From CAYFWF01 sp964346815 (GTDB taxonomy: Bacteria > Acidobacteriota > Aminicenantia > Aminicenantales > Aminicenantaceae), in the NCBI GenBank assembly GCA_964346815.1, contig CAYFWF010000003.1, positions 62,001-126,000 on the forward strand: DNA of 64,000 bases, read 5' to 3'. This document shows, piece by piece, positions 7,967 to 15,785 of this stretch (the stretch's first letter is position 1; every line of letters begins with the position of its first letter). The translations under genes and the position numbers were made by a program. The notes under the pieces are model-generated. The model made no database searches, was not told where the DNA came from, and saw only the letters and a program-made list of their open reading frames with translations.

Positions 7967-8980
7967 ATGTTACGCACAAAAACAATGAATAGAAAAAATT
8001 CTCTATTCTTTATGGGACTATGGCTGCTGCTTGTTTCCTTTGTTTTGTTTTTTGCCTCTTGCGGGGGACAAGAAGCAGTCGAAGAACCGGCTGAAGAGAC
8101 CACTGAGGCACAGGAAAAGGTTGTCGAGCTGCAGGCGGAACTGAACGAAAAAGAAAAGACCATCACGAGTTTAGAAGATGAGAAGGCTGAACTGGAAAGC
8201 CAAATTCCGGTGCCTCATGAGGTGCAGAAAGGAGAAAGCCACTGGGAAATCGCTTTCGATTATTTGACCCAGCAGAAAGGGCTCCAGGCAGAAGAAGCCA
8301 TGAGCAAGCTCTCGGACGCGCTCCTCTATCACCCCGTAATTGTGGGATTCAAGATTTGGAATTATTACTCTGATGATACTTTCGGGAGTTTTATCACTCA
8401 AGGAAATGCCACAGTCTCGCCCGGGACCGTTATGAGGATCGAGAAGAAGGAGGCAGAAGAGGTCAAATCGATATTGAAAAATCAAATTGTAACTTTGGAA
8501 AACCTCAGGCAGGAACTGGTCGAGAAAATGGACCGTATGCAGGAAGATCACGCGTCCGAAAAGAACGAGCTCAACAGTCAAATCTCCTCGCTCGAAGAAG
8601 AGCTGAGTGAGCCCCAAGCTGCGAACCGAGATATGGAAGAAAGCCTGAATTCGGTTTATTATTTTGCCGGATCGAAAGACGCACTCAAGGATGAAGACAA
8701 GATCAAAGGAACTTTCCTCGGGATATGCGGGATGAGGATCGAGGATGTCACCTTCGCCGATTTCCAAAACAGCATCGACCTTCGGGAAATGGAGAGTATC
8801 CCGCTCAATGCTTCAGATTTTGGCGTTTCTCAAATCAAAAAAATTGGGCTTCTGCCCAAGCATTTCGAAGAAGGCCGGGACTACCGGGTGGAAATTGCAT
8901 CCGATTTCCTGTCCGCACGTGTCGTTCTCTTGAATAAGGATAAGTTCCGACTGGCTCGCCTCATCATATATCTAAACTGA
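7967..8980 (+). CDS. Envelope lipoprotein with LysM-like domain and coiled coil
   Basis: A 337-residue protein. The ATG at 7967 is chosen because it follows AGAGGAGG; an upstream in-frame ATG at 7940 has no RBS. A signal peptide ends in a lipobox (LFFASC), so it is probably anchored as a lipoprotein. Next come a short coiled coil, a LysM-like block (VPHEVQKGESHWEIAFDYL) that suggests peptidoglycan association, a long second coiled coil, and a C-terminal globular region of unknown fold (about residues 220-337). It heads a transcript with the PRC-barrel gene 54 nt downstream. Expression is probably driven by the -24/-12 promoter at 7905-7920. Confidence 0.7.
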   Translation: MLRTKTMNRKNSLFFMGLWLLLVSFVLFFASCGGQEAVEEPAEETTEAQEKVVELQAELNEKEKTITSLEDEKAELESQIPVPHEVQKGESHWEIAFDYLTQQKGLQAEEAMSKLSDALLYHPVIVGFKIWNYYSDDTFGSFITQGNATVSPGTVMRIEKKEAEEVKSILKNQIVTLENLRQELVEKMDRMQEDHASEKNELNSQISSLEEELSEPQAANRDMEESLNSVYYFAGSKDALKDEDKIKGTFLGICGMRIEDVTFADFQNSIDLREMESIPLNASDFGVSQIKKIGLLPKHFEEGRDYRVEIASDFLSARVVLLNKDKFRLARLIIYLN

Positions 8981-9034
8981 GAAGAAAACCGAAGGTAAGA
9001 TAAAAAAATCAAGACGTTTATGGGAGGTGAAAAA

Positions 9035-9784
9035 ATGCTGAGAAGTCTTAAAGAAATACGTGGATACCGGTTGCTGGCACGAGACGGAGATATCGGAAGC
9101 GTGCATGATTTCTTTTTTGATGATGAAATCTGGGCTGTTCGATACATCATCGTGGATACTGGAACCTGGCTTCCCGGTCGGAAAGTCCTCCTGGTTCCCT
9201 CTGCAGTCGAACAGCCGGAGTGGGAAACACACACCTTGCCAGTGAGACTGGATAAGGAGCAGGTAAAAAGCAGCCCTGATATCGATGCGGATAAGCCAGT
9301 GTCCCGGCAGTCCGAAATCGAACTGCATAAGCATTACAACTGGATACCGTATTGGGGCGTTCCCCCTCACGGCGTTGCTCCACCTATTTCTCCCAAGGAG
9401 GAGGAAAAAGAAGAGGAGGAAGAAAAGAGAGTCCTGGAAGGAGAGAGAGTCGATCCTCATCTCAGGAGCGTGAAGGAAGTGACTGGTTATCATATCCAAG
9501 CCACCGATGGCGAGATAGGTCATGTGGAAGTGTTCATTGCCGATGATTCAGATTGGTTCATCCGGTATATGGTCGTGGATACCAAGAATTGGCTGCCTGG
9601 AAGAAAGGTCTTGGTGCCTCCCGATTGGATCGAACATGTGAGCTGGACAGAATCTATGGTTCATGTCGATCTTCCAAGGGAATTGATCAAGAACAGCCCG
9701 GAATACGATCCCGCTGCCCCCGTAAACCGGCAGTACGAAGAAAGACTCTATGATTATTATGGCAGGCCGAAATATTGGGAGTGA
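9035..9784 (+). CDS. Protein with two PRC-barrel domains
   Basis: A 249-residue protein made of two PRC-barrel domains (about residues 1-85 and 142-215), each with the pattern LRS-K-GY-DG-IG-V-F-DD-RY-VVDT-WLPGRKVLV, joined by a Glu-rich linker. The start is the ATG after GGGAGGTG; a second in-frame ATG at 9020 lies inside the RBS region. PRC-barrels occur in photosynthetic reaction-centre H subunits and RimM and usually mediate protein or RNA contacts. A close paralogue sits at 20112-20834 with its own -24/-12 promoter. This copy lacks a separate promoter and is probably cotranscribed with the lipoprotein upstream. Confidence 0.85.
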   Translation: MLRSLKEIRGYRLLARDGDIGSVHDFFFDDEIWAVRYIIVDTGTWLPGRKVLLVPSAVEQPEWETHTLPVRLDKEQVKSSPDIDADKPVSRQSEIELHKHYNWIPYWGVPPHGVAPPISPKEEEKEEEEEKRVLEGERVDPHLRSVKEVTGYHIQATDGEIGHVEVFIADDSDWFIRYMVVDTKNWLPGRKVLVPPDWIEHVSWTESMVHVDLPRELIKNSPEYDPAAPVNRQYEERLYDYYGRPKYWE

Positions 9785-9849
9785 TGCTCTGCAGAAGGAG
9801 CGAAAAGCTGAGAACTGAAAGACTTTGAGGAGACCCTTTCCGAAAATAA

Positions 9850-10191
9850 AAGGAGGAAGAAGGGAGTGTTCAGAAGAGAAGACCCGCCGAAGAACCGTCC
9901 AGTCAAAAGCTGGGGCTGAACATCCAGACCTTAACCTCTGAACTTGCCCTACAGCTCGGATATGAGGGTGAACAGGGAGTGGTGATCACGCGGGTAGTCC
10001 CCGGCAGCCCTGCATCGGAAGCTGACCTGAGGCGGGAGGATTTGATTCAAGAGGTCAACCGTCAGACTGTCCGCACAGAAGAAGAGTTTGAGAAAGCGAT
10101 GAGGGACTTGGACGCCGGAGATGTGGCTTCGCTCTTGGTGCGAAGAGGTCAGAACACTTTCTTTTTGACCATCCAGATTCCAGAAAAATAA
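9850..10191 (+). pseudogene. HtrA/DegP C-terminal PDZ remnant
   Basis: The open frame from 9850 to 10191 encodes LGLNIQTLTSELALQLGY followed by GVVITRVVPGSPASEADLR and EVNRQTV, then LLVRRGQNTFFLTIQI. This is the second PDZ domain of an HtrA/DegP-type periplasmic protease, without any serine protease domain. No ATG or GTG start is available upstream of the conserved LGLNIQ block in this frame. A well-placed AGGAGG (9851-9856) leads to a GTG at 9866 in another frame, which stops at 9917-9919. The simplest reading is a decayed 3' end of an htrA gene. A stand-alone PDZ protein made by a non-standard start or a frameshift is the alternative. Confidence 0.6.
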
Positions 10192-10259
10192 AAGCATCGG
10201 CTACGGCGGGCAGAAAATTTATCGCCGTACGCCCAAAATTTAAAAAAGGAGGTCAAATC

Positions 10260-10745
10260 ATGGCTATTATCAGATGGGATCCCTTCAGGGATATGGTGAC
10301 TCTGAGAGACAGAATGAACAGGCTTTTCGAAGAGGCCTTTGCAGGACGAGGAGAAAAGGGCGAGATGGTATCGGGATCATGGTATCCTTCAGTGGATATC
10401 CATGAGAAGGAAAAGGAACTGGTTCTTACTGCGGAGCTGCCAGGTGTCGATGAAAAGGATATCGATATCGAGATCGAAGGAAATACCCTTACCATAAAAG
10501 GGGAAAAGGAGATGGAAAAGGAAACCAGGGAAGAGGATTACCACCGGATAGAACGCTCCTATGGTTCTTTTTACCGGTCGTTTTCCCTTCCTTCCTATGT
10601 AATCCCTGACAAGATCAAAGCCGAGCATACCGATGGACTTCTCAGAATCACCATGCCGAAAAAGGCCGAACTGAAGCCGAAAAAGGTGAAAGTGCTCAAA
10701 TCGGGCAAGAGCAAATCCAGCAAGAGCAAGCCAAAGAAAAAATAA
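10260..10745 (+). CDS. Hsp20/alpha-crystallin small heat-shock protein
   Basis: A 161-residue small heat-shock protein. The alpha-crystallin domain covers about residues 38-135, with ELVLTAELPGVDEKDI, IEGNTLTIKGEKE and the YGSFYRSFSLP block before the last strands. The C-terminal tail is Lys/Ser-rich. It is an ATP-independent holdase that binds unfolding proteins under heat or other stress. A strong RBS (AAAGGAGG) precedes the ATG. It lies just downstream of the PDZ remnant, a common neighbour type for protein-quality-control genes. No clear CIRCE or heat-shock promoter was recognised. Confidence 0.95.
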   Translation: MAIIRWDPFRDMVTLRDRMNRLFEEAFAGRGEKGEMVSGSWYPSVDIHEKEKELVLTAELPGVDEKDIDIEIEGNTLTIKGEKEMEKETREEDYHRIERSYGSFYRSFSLPSYVIPDKIKAEHTDGLLRITMPKKAELKPKKVKVLKSGKSKSSKSKPKKK

Positions 10746-10799
10746 TCAAAGAGCTCATCAGGAGCATACTGAGAATCGAACTTCGGAGGACTTTTTTTC

Positions 10800-11459
10800 T
10801 CAGGAAGTTTTCTCAGAGACTATGGCAAGGTTCTCCTCAGGATGCTGGGTGAGAACAGGTGTCCTGATATGGGAGCTGAACCGGCTCATCAGCCATAGTT
10901 CGGGCAGAATTTCTGCGATAAGCCTGCCTTTACTGAACAGCCGAACGATCGAGCTCTCCGAGACGACGAGAGCGATTGCATCGGTTTTTTGGGTGATGGA
11001 TGCAGCCGCAACATGCCGGGAACCGAGGCCGTAGTGGATGTCCACCCCTTCGATGTCGGCATTGAAGTACCGGGCTCCGGAAAGGACGTAGCCGTCCCTG
11101 GACACGAGAAAACCGCCATCGAGCTGAGCCAATTCCTTGATGGTTTCCCGCAAGTTAGGATTGGTGATATGCTTGTCTTTTTTTGGATGTCCCTTGAGGG
11201 GATCCAAAATCAGTGTCTGGCTCTCTTCGAAAACTCTCTTCTCGTCTCCTATCACGAACAGAGTTCCGATTTTCCTGCCCTCCCGGCCTTCTCGGGCGAT
11301 CTCGATACAGAGTTCGAGAAATTCGATGATTGTTTCTTCATCGACGTTGATACTTATAGAAGAAATGGATTTCAGGAGTTCTTGTCTGCGGGACATAAAA
11401 TCGCATCTCAGTCCTTCTCTCCTCCCTGGAATTTCGATCTGTTGTTGTTTCTTTGCCAT
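10800..11459 (-). CDS. DisA_N-type diadenylate cyclase-like protein
   Basis: A 219-residue protein with the DAC (DisA_N) nucleotidyltransferase fold. Visible blocks are LDGGFLVSRDGYVLSGARYF, GLGSRHVAAASITQKTDAIA and VVSESSIVRLF. DAC enzymes join two ATP to c-di-AMP through a DGA and an RHR motif. Here these read DGG (about 114-116) and RHV (about 148-150), so activity is likely but not certain. No membrane helices precede the domain, unlike CdaA, and no HhH domain follows, unlike DisA. c-di-AMP often controls K+ and osmotic balance, relevant to the TrkA-C and ion-pump genes in the window. The start is uncertain: neither the ATG at 11459 nor the one at 11396 has a good RBS. Confidence 0.8.
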   Translation of the reverse strand: MAKKQQQIEIPGRREGLRCDFMSRRQELLKSISSISINVDEETIIEFLELCIEIAREGREGRKIGTLFVIGDEKRVFEESQTLILDPLKGHPKKDKHITNPNLRETIKELAQLDGGFLVSRDGYVLSGARYFNADIEGVDIHYGLGSRHVAAASITQKTDAIALVVSESSIVRLFSKGRLIAEILPELWLMSRFSSHIRTPVLTQHPEENLAIVSEKTS

Positions 11460-11600
11460 GATTTAAGATGAAAAATTTTGTTTGCTTTGGTATCTTATCA
11501 TTAATAAGGAGCAATTTGCTACCCTCAATCTTCAATCGAATGGGAGCGACGGATTCTGATTGATAAAAAAGGGCCTGATCGATTCCGTTTTCAGGCAGTC

Positions 11601-13862
11601 TTGTTGACGGTTTTGCTCTGGCTCCCTCTTTTTCTGCCCGGTCAGCAAATCATTGAACGCGTCGAAATCGAAGGGAATCGGCGGATACCGAAGGAGACTA
11701 TTCTTTATTATTTTGGCGTACGGTCTGGATACCCCTTCGATCCAATAGCCGTCGAAAAGGGTTTAGAGGCTTTATGGTCCTCTGGCTTTTTTGAAGATAT
11801 AAAAATTGCCGTGAGGAGGGGTAAAAGCGGCCAGGTGGTTTTCCTCAGGCTGGATGAATATCCGATCGTCAGGAAGCTCGTTTTTGAAACAAAAAAGATC
11901 AAAGAAAGAAATATTTTAGAAAGACTCCGGAAGAGAAACATCGGTTTCACACCTTATTCGGTTTATGATCCGCAAAAAGTGCACAAAATCCGCCTGACAA
12001 TTGCGGAGATGCTTGCAGATGAAGGCTACGACCAGGCAGAGATCACGTTCGAAACCATAGATAAGGGAAGTATCGAGGTGGACGTCCTCTTCCAAATTAG
12101 GGAAGGAAGAAGATCCAGAATCGGGGAAATCGTATTTGAAGGGAATCCAAAGCTCGAGAGAAACATCCTTTTGAACGCCTTCCAAAACAATCGAGAGCAC
12201 AGTTTCTTTGCTTGGATTAAGGAGAAAGACATCTTCCGAAAAGCGAAATTGGATGAGGATTTGGAGAGCCTCGAGAAAACATTTCGTGAACATGGTTATG
12301 CCGGAGTCAAAAAAGGAAATCCCTTGATAGAAGAAGTTTCCAGACGGACTTTCTTGTTGGGCAGGGAACGGATGAAGAAAATTATCGTGCCTGTGGACGC
12401 GGGTGTTCGCTATTTTATGGGAAATGTCGAGATCAAAGGCCATGAATCTTTCACGTCCCGCAAGATCAGAACGCTCGTTCATTTGGAAAAAGGAAGCCTG
12501 TATAATGGGAAGATAAAAATTCAGTCGGCAGAAAGAATCAAAGAACTGTACCGGAATTCTGGATATTTCTTTGTTCAGGTTTTCTCTACAGAGTATCGGG
12601 ATGCCCGGAATCGTACAGTCGACGTGACCTTTGATATACGGGAGGGAGAAAAGATTTATTTAAACAGGCTCCAGATCGCAGGGAACACCTTCACCGAAGA
12701 CGCAGTGTTGAGAAGAGAGATGCGGGTCGTGGAACAGGAAAAATTTTGCCTGGATTTATTCACCAGAAGTCTGAAAGCGTTGACGCGCTCAGGAATGGCG
12801 CAAATTGAAGAATCTCCAGAAATACAGCTTGATCCAGAGGACGACACTCGGTTGAATATTTCTTTGAAGGTCGTCGAAGTCTACAGGAATGAATGGCAGC
12901 TGACAGGAGGATACAGTGGATACCAAGGAGCTTTCTTAGGCGGAAATCTTTCTGTTGTGAATTTTCTCGGAGCAGGAGAAAAGCTGGATCTCATGCTCGA
13001 GTATGGAGAGCGATTCAAAGACTATATGGTCGGATTTTTCAAGCCTTATATCTTCGATAGACCCCTCTCCTTCAGCTTCAGTCTGTTCAACCGAGATGTT
13101 GTCTACCCGGACCTGTTCAATAGAAAGGGGAAAGGAGTTCAGGTAGGATTGGATGTCAAAATCGAAGATTATTGGCGGGCAGGTGTTGGCTGGAGCGTTG
13201 AACAGGTGGATGCGGCTTCCCGCGGTGCAGAGGAGAGCGAAAACGCGGTGGATCATGATTTGAGCATGGCTTCTGCATTTTTGTTGAGAAATTCCGTAGA
13301 TGATCCCTTTTTCCCCTCAAAGGGGATGAGGTTTTTGTTTTCATTTGGATTTGCAGCCAGCGGTCTGGGAAGCGATATCCAATATATCAAACCAGAATTC
13401 GAGGGTGCACTCTTTTTTCCCTCATTCGGCAATCATGTATTCGGGCTCGGTTTGGAATACCGGTCTATCCGGCCCTTCGCCGGTTCAGAAGTGCCATTTT
13501 GGGAACGGTTTTATCTCGGCGGCGAGAGATCCATCAGGGGATATGATGTTTACTCTATCGGTCCTCGGGATCCTGACGGCCGCAACAGAGGAGGGGAGGA
13601 ATCCCTGGTTTTCAATATCGAATATTTTATGCCGGTTTCAGAATTTGCATATATCGTTTCCTTTTTGGATGGTGGGAATGTTGTCAGCCGCTCTGGAAAA
13701 ATCGACTTGACTGATATCTACTGGTCATCCGGATTGGAGGTTAGACTACGGATTCCGGAACTCCAGGCCCCGGTGAGACTTATCTTTGCCTATAACAACC
13801 GTTTGATCGAAGAGGAAGATTCCCATTTCGCATTTCGGCTCGCTTTCGGCGCTTCTTTTTAG
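11601..13862 (+). CDS. BamA/TamA-family outer-membrane protein (Omp85)
   Basis: About 753 residues with a hydrophobic N-terminus (LLTVLLWLPLFLPG) acting as signal peptide, then several POTRA-like repeats (IIERVEIEGNRRIPKETI; RIGEIVFEGNPKLER; YFMGNVEIKGHESF; YLNRLQIAGNTFTED) and a C-terminal 16-strand-type barrel. The Omp85 barrel signature is present as FYLGGERSIRGYD. The protein ends in Phe, as outer-membrane barrels commonly do. It inserts or translocates outer-membrane proteins. No ATG fits; a TTG at 11601 is the first candidate, but an in-frame upstream start such as ATT/CTG near 11553-11559 is possible. Its stop overlaps that of the convergent patatin gene by 3-4 nt. Confidence 0.88.
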   Translation: MLTVLLWLPLFLPGQQIIERVEIEGNRRIPKETILYYFGVRSGYPFDPIAVEKGLEALWSSGFFEDIKIAVRRGKSGQVVFLRLDEYPIVRKLVFETKKIKERNILERLRKRNIGFTPYSVYDPQKVHKIRLTIAEMLADEGYDQAEITFETIDKGSIEVDVLFQIREGRRSRIGEIVFEGNPKLERNILLNAFQNNREHSFFAWIKEKDIFRKAKLDEDLESLEKTFREHGYAGVKKGNPLIEEVSRRTFLLGRERMKKIIVPVDAGVRYFMGNVEIKGHESFTSRKIRTLVHLEKGSLYNGKIKIQSAERIKELYRNSGYFFVQVFSTEYRDARNRTVDVTFDIREGEKIYLNRLQIAGNTFTEDAVLRREMRVVEQEKFCLDLFTRSLKALTRSGMAQIEESPEIQLDPEDDTRLNISLKVVEVYRNEWQLTGGYSGYQGAFLGGNLSVVNFLGAGEKLDLMLEYGERFKDYMVGFFKPYIFDRPLSFSFSLFNRDVVYPDLFNRKGKGVQVGLDVKIEDYWRAGVGWSVEQVDAASRGAEESENAVDHDLSMASAFLLRNSVDDPFFPSKGMRFLFSFGFAASGLGSDIQYIKPEFEGALFFPSFGNHVFGLGLEYRSIRPFAGSEVPFWERFYLGGERSIRGYDVYSIGPRDPDGRNRGGEESLVFNIEYFMPVSEFAYIVSFLDGGNVVSRSGKIDLTDIYWSSGLEVRLRIPELQAPVRLIFAYNNRLIEEEDSHFAFRLAFGASF

Positions 13863-14656
13863 CTTTGGAGCCACTTTCTCAAGTCGCCTATCCTTTTTTC
13901 GATCAGTTTTTTTCCGATTTCGTAGTTCTCTTCCCATTCATGGAAGGCCAGCATACGGGCAGGATCGGGTTCGAAGCGAGGATTGAGCACGAACAGCCGG
14001 TGGTTGTCTTCTTTTCTGGCCATCTGTTCCATCATCATGTAAAAAGTGTTCATCAAGGTAGGTATCAGGCCTGTATTCCCATTCTTTCTCTGGTTCGATT
14101 TAAAGCCCATTAGATTGACACCCACCACCTTTTTCAACCCGGCGTCCAGTAATGGCTGAGTGGGAACGGGATCCATTACCCCTCCGTCTACATAAAACTT
14201 TTTCCCGATCTTATAGGGAGGCACGAGTCCTGGGATGGAGATGGATGCCATGACAGCATCGATCAGTTGCCCGTCGGTCAGATAATCAGGTTTTTTGCCG
14301 AATGGATCTGTCGCGCATACGGTTAACCGAATCTTCACATCTTCAAAGGTTGCCTCATGGAAGTAGTTATCGGACAGAAATTTTCTTATTTTTTTCCCTT
14401 TGAACAGGGAAATTTTGGGATTGTTTGGATCGACGAGCTTGAGATAGTCTCTCCTGGATATCGTCTTGATATGGTCGAAAAGAGAATCGATCTCGCCGTG
14501 GAGAGCATAATAGGCTCCGATCAACGCGCCCACGCTCGATCCGCTGATCGCTGAAATCTCGATGTTCTCTTTTTCCAATCTTTTGATGATTGGAATCAGC
14601 GCATATCCCCGGACTGCACCGCTGCCTAAAGCTAAGCCAATTTTTTTTCCTGCCAT
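13859..14656 (-). CDS. Patatin-like phospholipase
   Basis: A 265-residue patatin-family lipid acyl hydrolase. The oxyanion-type motif GSGAVRGY is near the N-terminus, the nucleophile elbow is GSSVG (Ser of GxSxG), and the catalytic Asp lies in VDGGVMDPVP. The start at 14656 is chosen because GAGGAAA lies just upstream; a longer reading to 14737 lacks an RBS and covers AT-rich promoter-like DNA (TATATATGATAAT). Patatins cleave fatty acids from phospholipids, either for membrane remodelling or as secreted effectors. No signal peptide is present, so a cytoplasmic or membrane-associated role is likely. It converges on the BamA-family gene. Confidence 0.88.
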   Translation of the reverse strand: MAGKKIGLALGSGAVRGYALIPIIKRLEKENIEISAISGSSVGALIGAYYALHGEIDSLFDHIKTISRRDYLKLVDPNNPKISLFKGKKIRKFLSDNYFHEATFEDVKIRLTVCATDPFGKKPDYLTDGQLIDAVMASISIPGLVPPYKIGKKFYVDGGVMDPVPTQPLLDAGLKKVVGVNLMGFKSNQRKNGNTGLIPTLMNTFYMMMEQMARKEDNHRLFVLNPRFEPDPARMLAFHEWEENYEIGKKLIEKRIGDLRKWLQS

Positions 14657-14889
14657 TCCAGTTTCCTCGTATCTCGATTCTAACATTATCATATATATCT
14701 GGATGACATCAATACGTTTGCTGGCCTGGAAACTCAAAGCATAAAGAAATGCTGCTGTGAACTTGATCTATCCAAGAATAAAATTTCTTGGCGAAAAATC
14801 CTACTCACGGACAGTTTTTTAAGTTAAAATGGACTCAATCAGATGAATCCCTTAATATCTTGAAGATTTCACTAACGACGAGGTCATAC

Positions 14890-15765
14890 ATGGGGAAAGA
14901 AAAGCCTTCAAACGCCGAAATCGCCGATGTCTTGGAGAAAATCGCTGACCTGTTGGAGATACAGGGGGCTAACCCTTTTCGGATCCGCGCCTACAGGAAC
15001 AGCGCCCAGAGTGTGCGTTCTGCAGAGAAATCTCTCGCCCGACTGGTCAAGGAGAAAAAGATGAATTCGGTCAGAGAACTTCCCCATATAGGCGAGGGAA
15101 TCGCCTCTACCATCGCCGAATTTGTCGACACAGGCAGAATCGGTCTTCTGAATAGGCTCCAGGGTGAGATCTCTCCTGAGGATGTATTCCAACAGGTTCC
15201 TGGAATCGGCGAAGACTTGGCCCGGCGAGTCGCCAAAAAATTGGATGTCCATTCCCTGGAGGAGCTCGAAAAAGCAGCCCATGATGGCCGGTTGGAAAAA
15301 ATCAAGGGGTTCGGGGCCAAACGCATCCAGTCAGTCAAGATGAGTCTGGCAGGAATGTTGAGTCAAGCTGCACTTAAAAAGGTCCGTAAGCGGAGATCTG
15401 AAGGACATGTCCAGGACAAACCCCCGGTGGGACTTCTTTTGAAGGTGGATGAAGAATACAGGCGCCGTGTCAGGGCTGGTAGGCTTAAGAAAATAGCACC
15501 TCGCAGATTCAATCCCGAAGGGGAAGCCTGGCTCCCCATCATGCATACCGAGATGGAAGGCTGGGATTTTACTGCCCTCTATTCCAATACGGCAAGGGCT
15601 CATGAGCTCGGAACCGTCAAAGAATGGGTGGTCATATACTATGAGACCAAGGGATATGAGGGTCAATGCACGGTGGTCACGGAGAAAAAGGGTCCCCTGA
15701 AGGAGAAGAGAGTGGTACGGGGAAGAGAAGCGGAATGCAGAGATTATTATGAATCCAAGGGCTAG
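14890..15765 (+). CDS. HhH protein: PolX-type N-domain fused to an unassigned C-terminal domain
   Basis: A 291-residue protein; ATG 14890 is chosen because GAGGT lies just upstream. Residues 1-160 match the N-terminal helix-hairpin-helix region of family X polymerases and are paralogous to PolX at 37599-39326 (ADVLEKIADLLEIQGANPFR, RIRAYRN, LPHIGEGIA, VPGIGEDLA, IKGFGAKRIQ). No polymerase or PHP domain follows. Instead residues from about 175 on form a separate domain: PVGLLLKVDEEYRRRV, RRFNPEGEAWLPIMH, ALYSNTARAHELG, VVIYYE and a basic end. I do not recognise this domain. The first half should bind DNA non-specifically; a role in DNA repair or restriction is inferred only. Confidence 0.75.
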   Translation: MGKEKPSNAEIADVLEKIADLLEIQGANPFRIRAYRNSAQSVRSAEKSLARLVKEKKMNSVRELPHIGEGIASTIAEFVDTGRIGLLNRLQGEISPEDVFQQVPGIGEDLARRVAKKLDVHSLEELEKAAHDGRLEKIKGFGAKRIQSVKMSLAGMLSQAALKKVRKRRSEGHVQDKPPVGLLLKVDEEYRRRVRAGRLKKIAPRRFNPEGEAWLPIMHTEMEGWDFTALYSNTARAHELGTVKEWVVIYYETKGYEGQCTVVTEKKGPLKEKRVVRGREAECRDYYESKG

Positions 15766-15785
15766 ATATCTTCTCGGATTATCAA

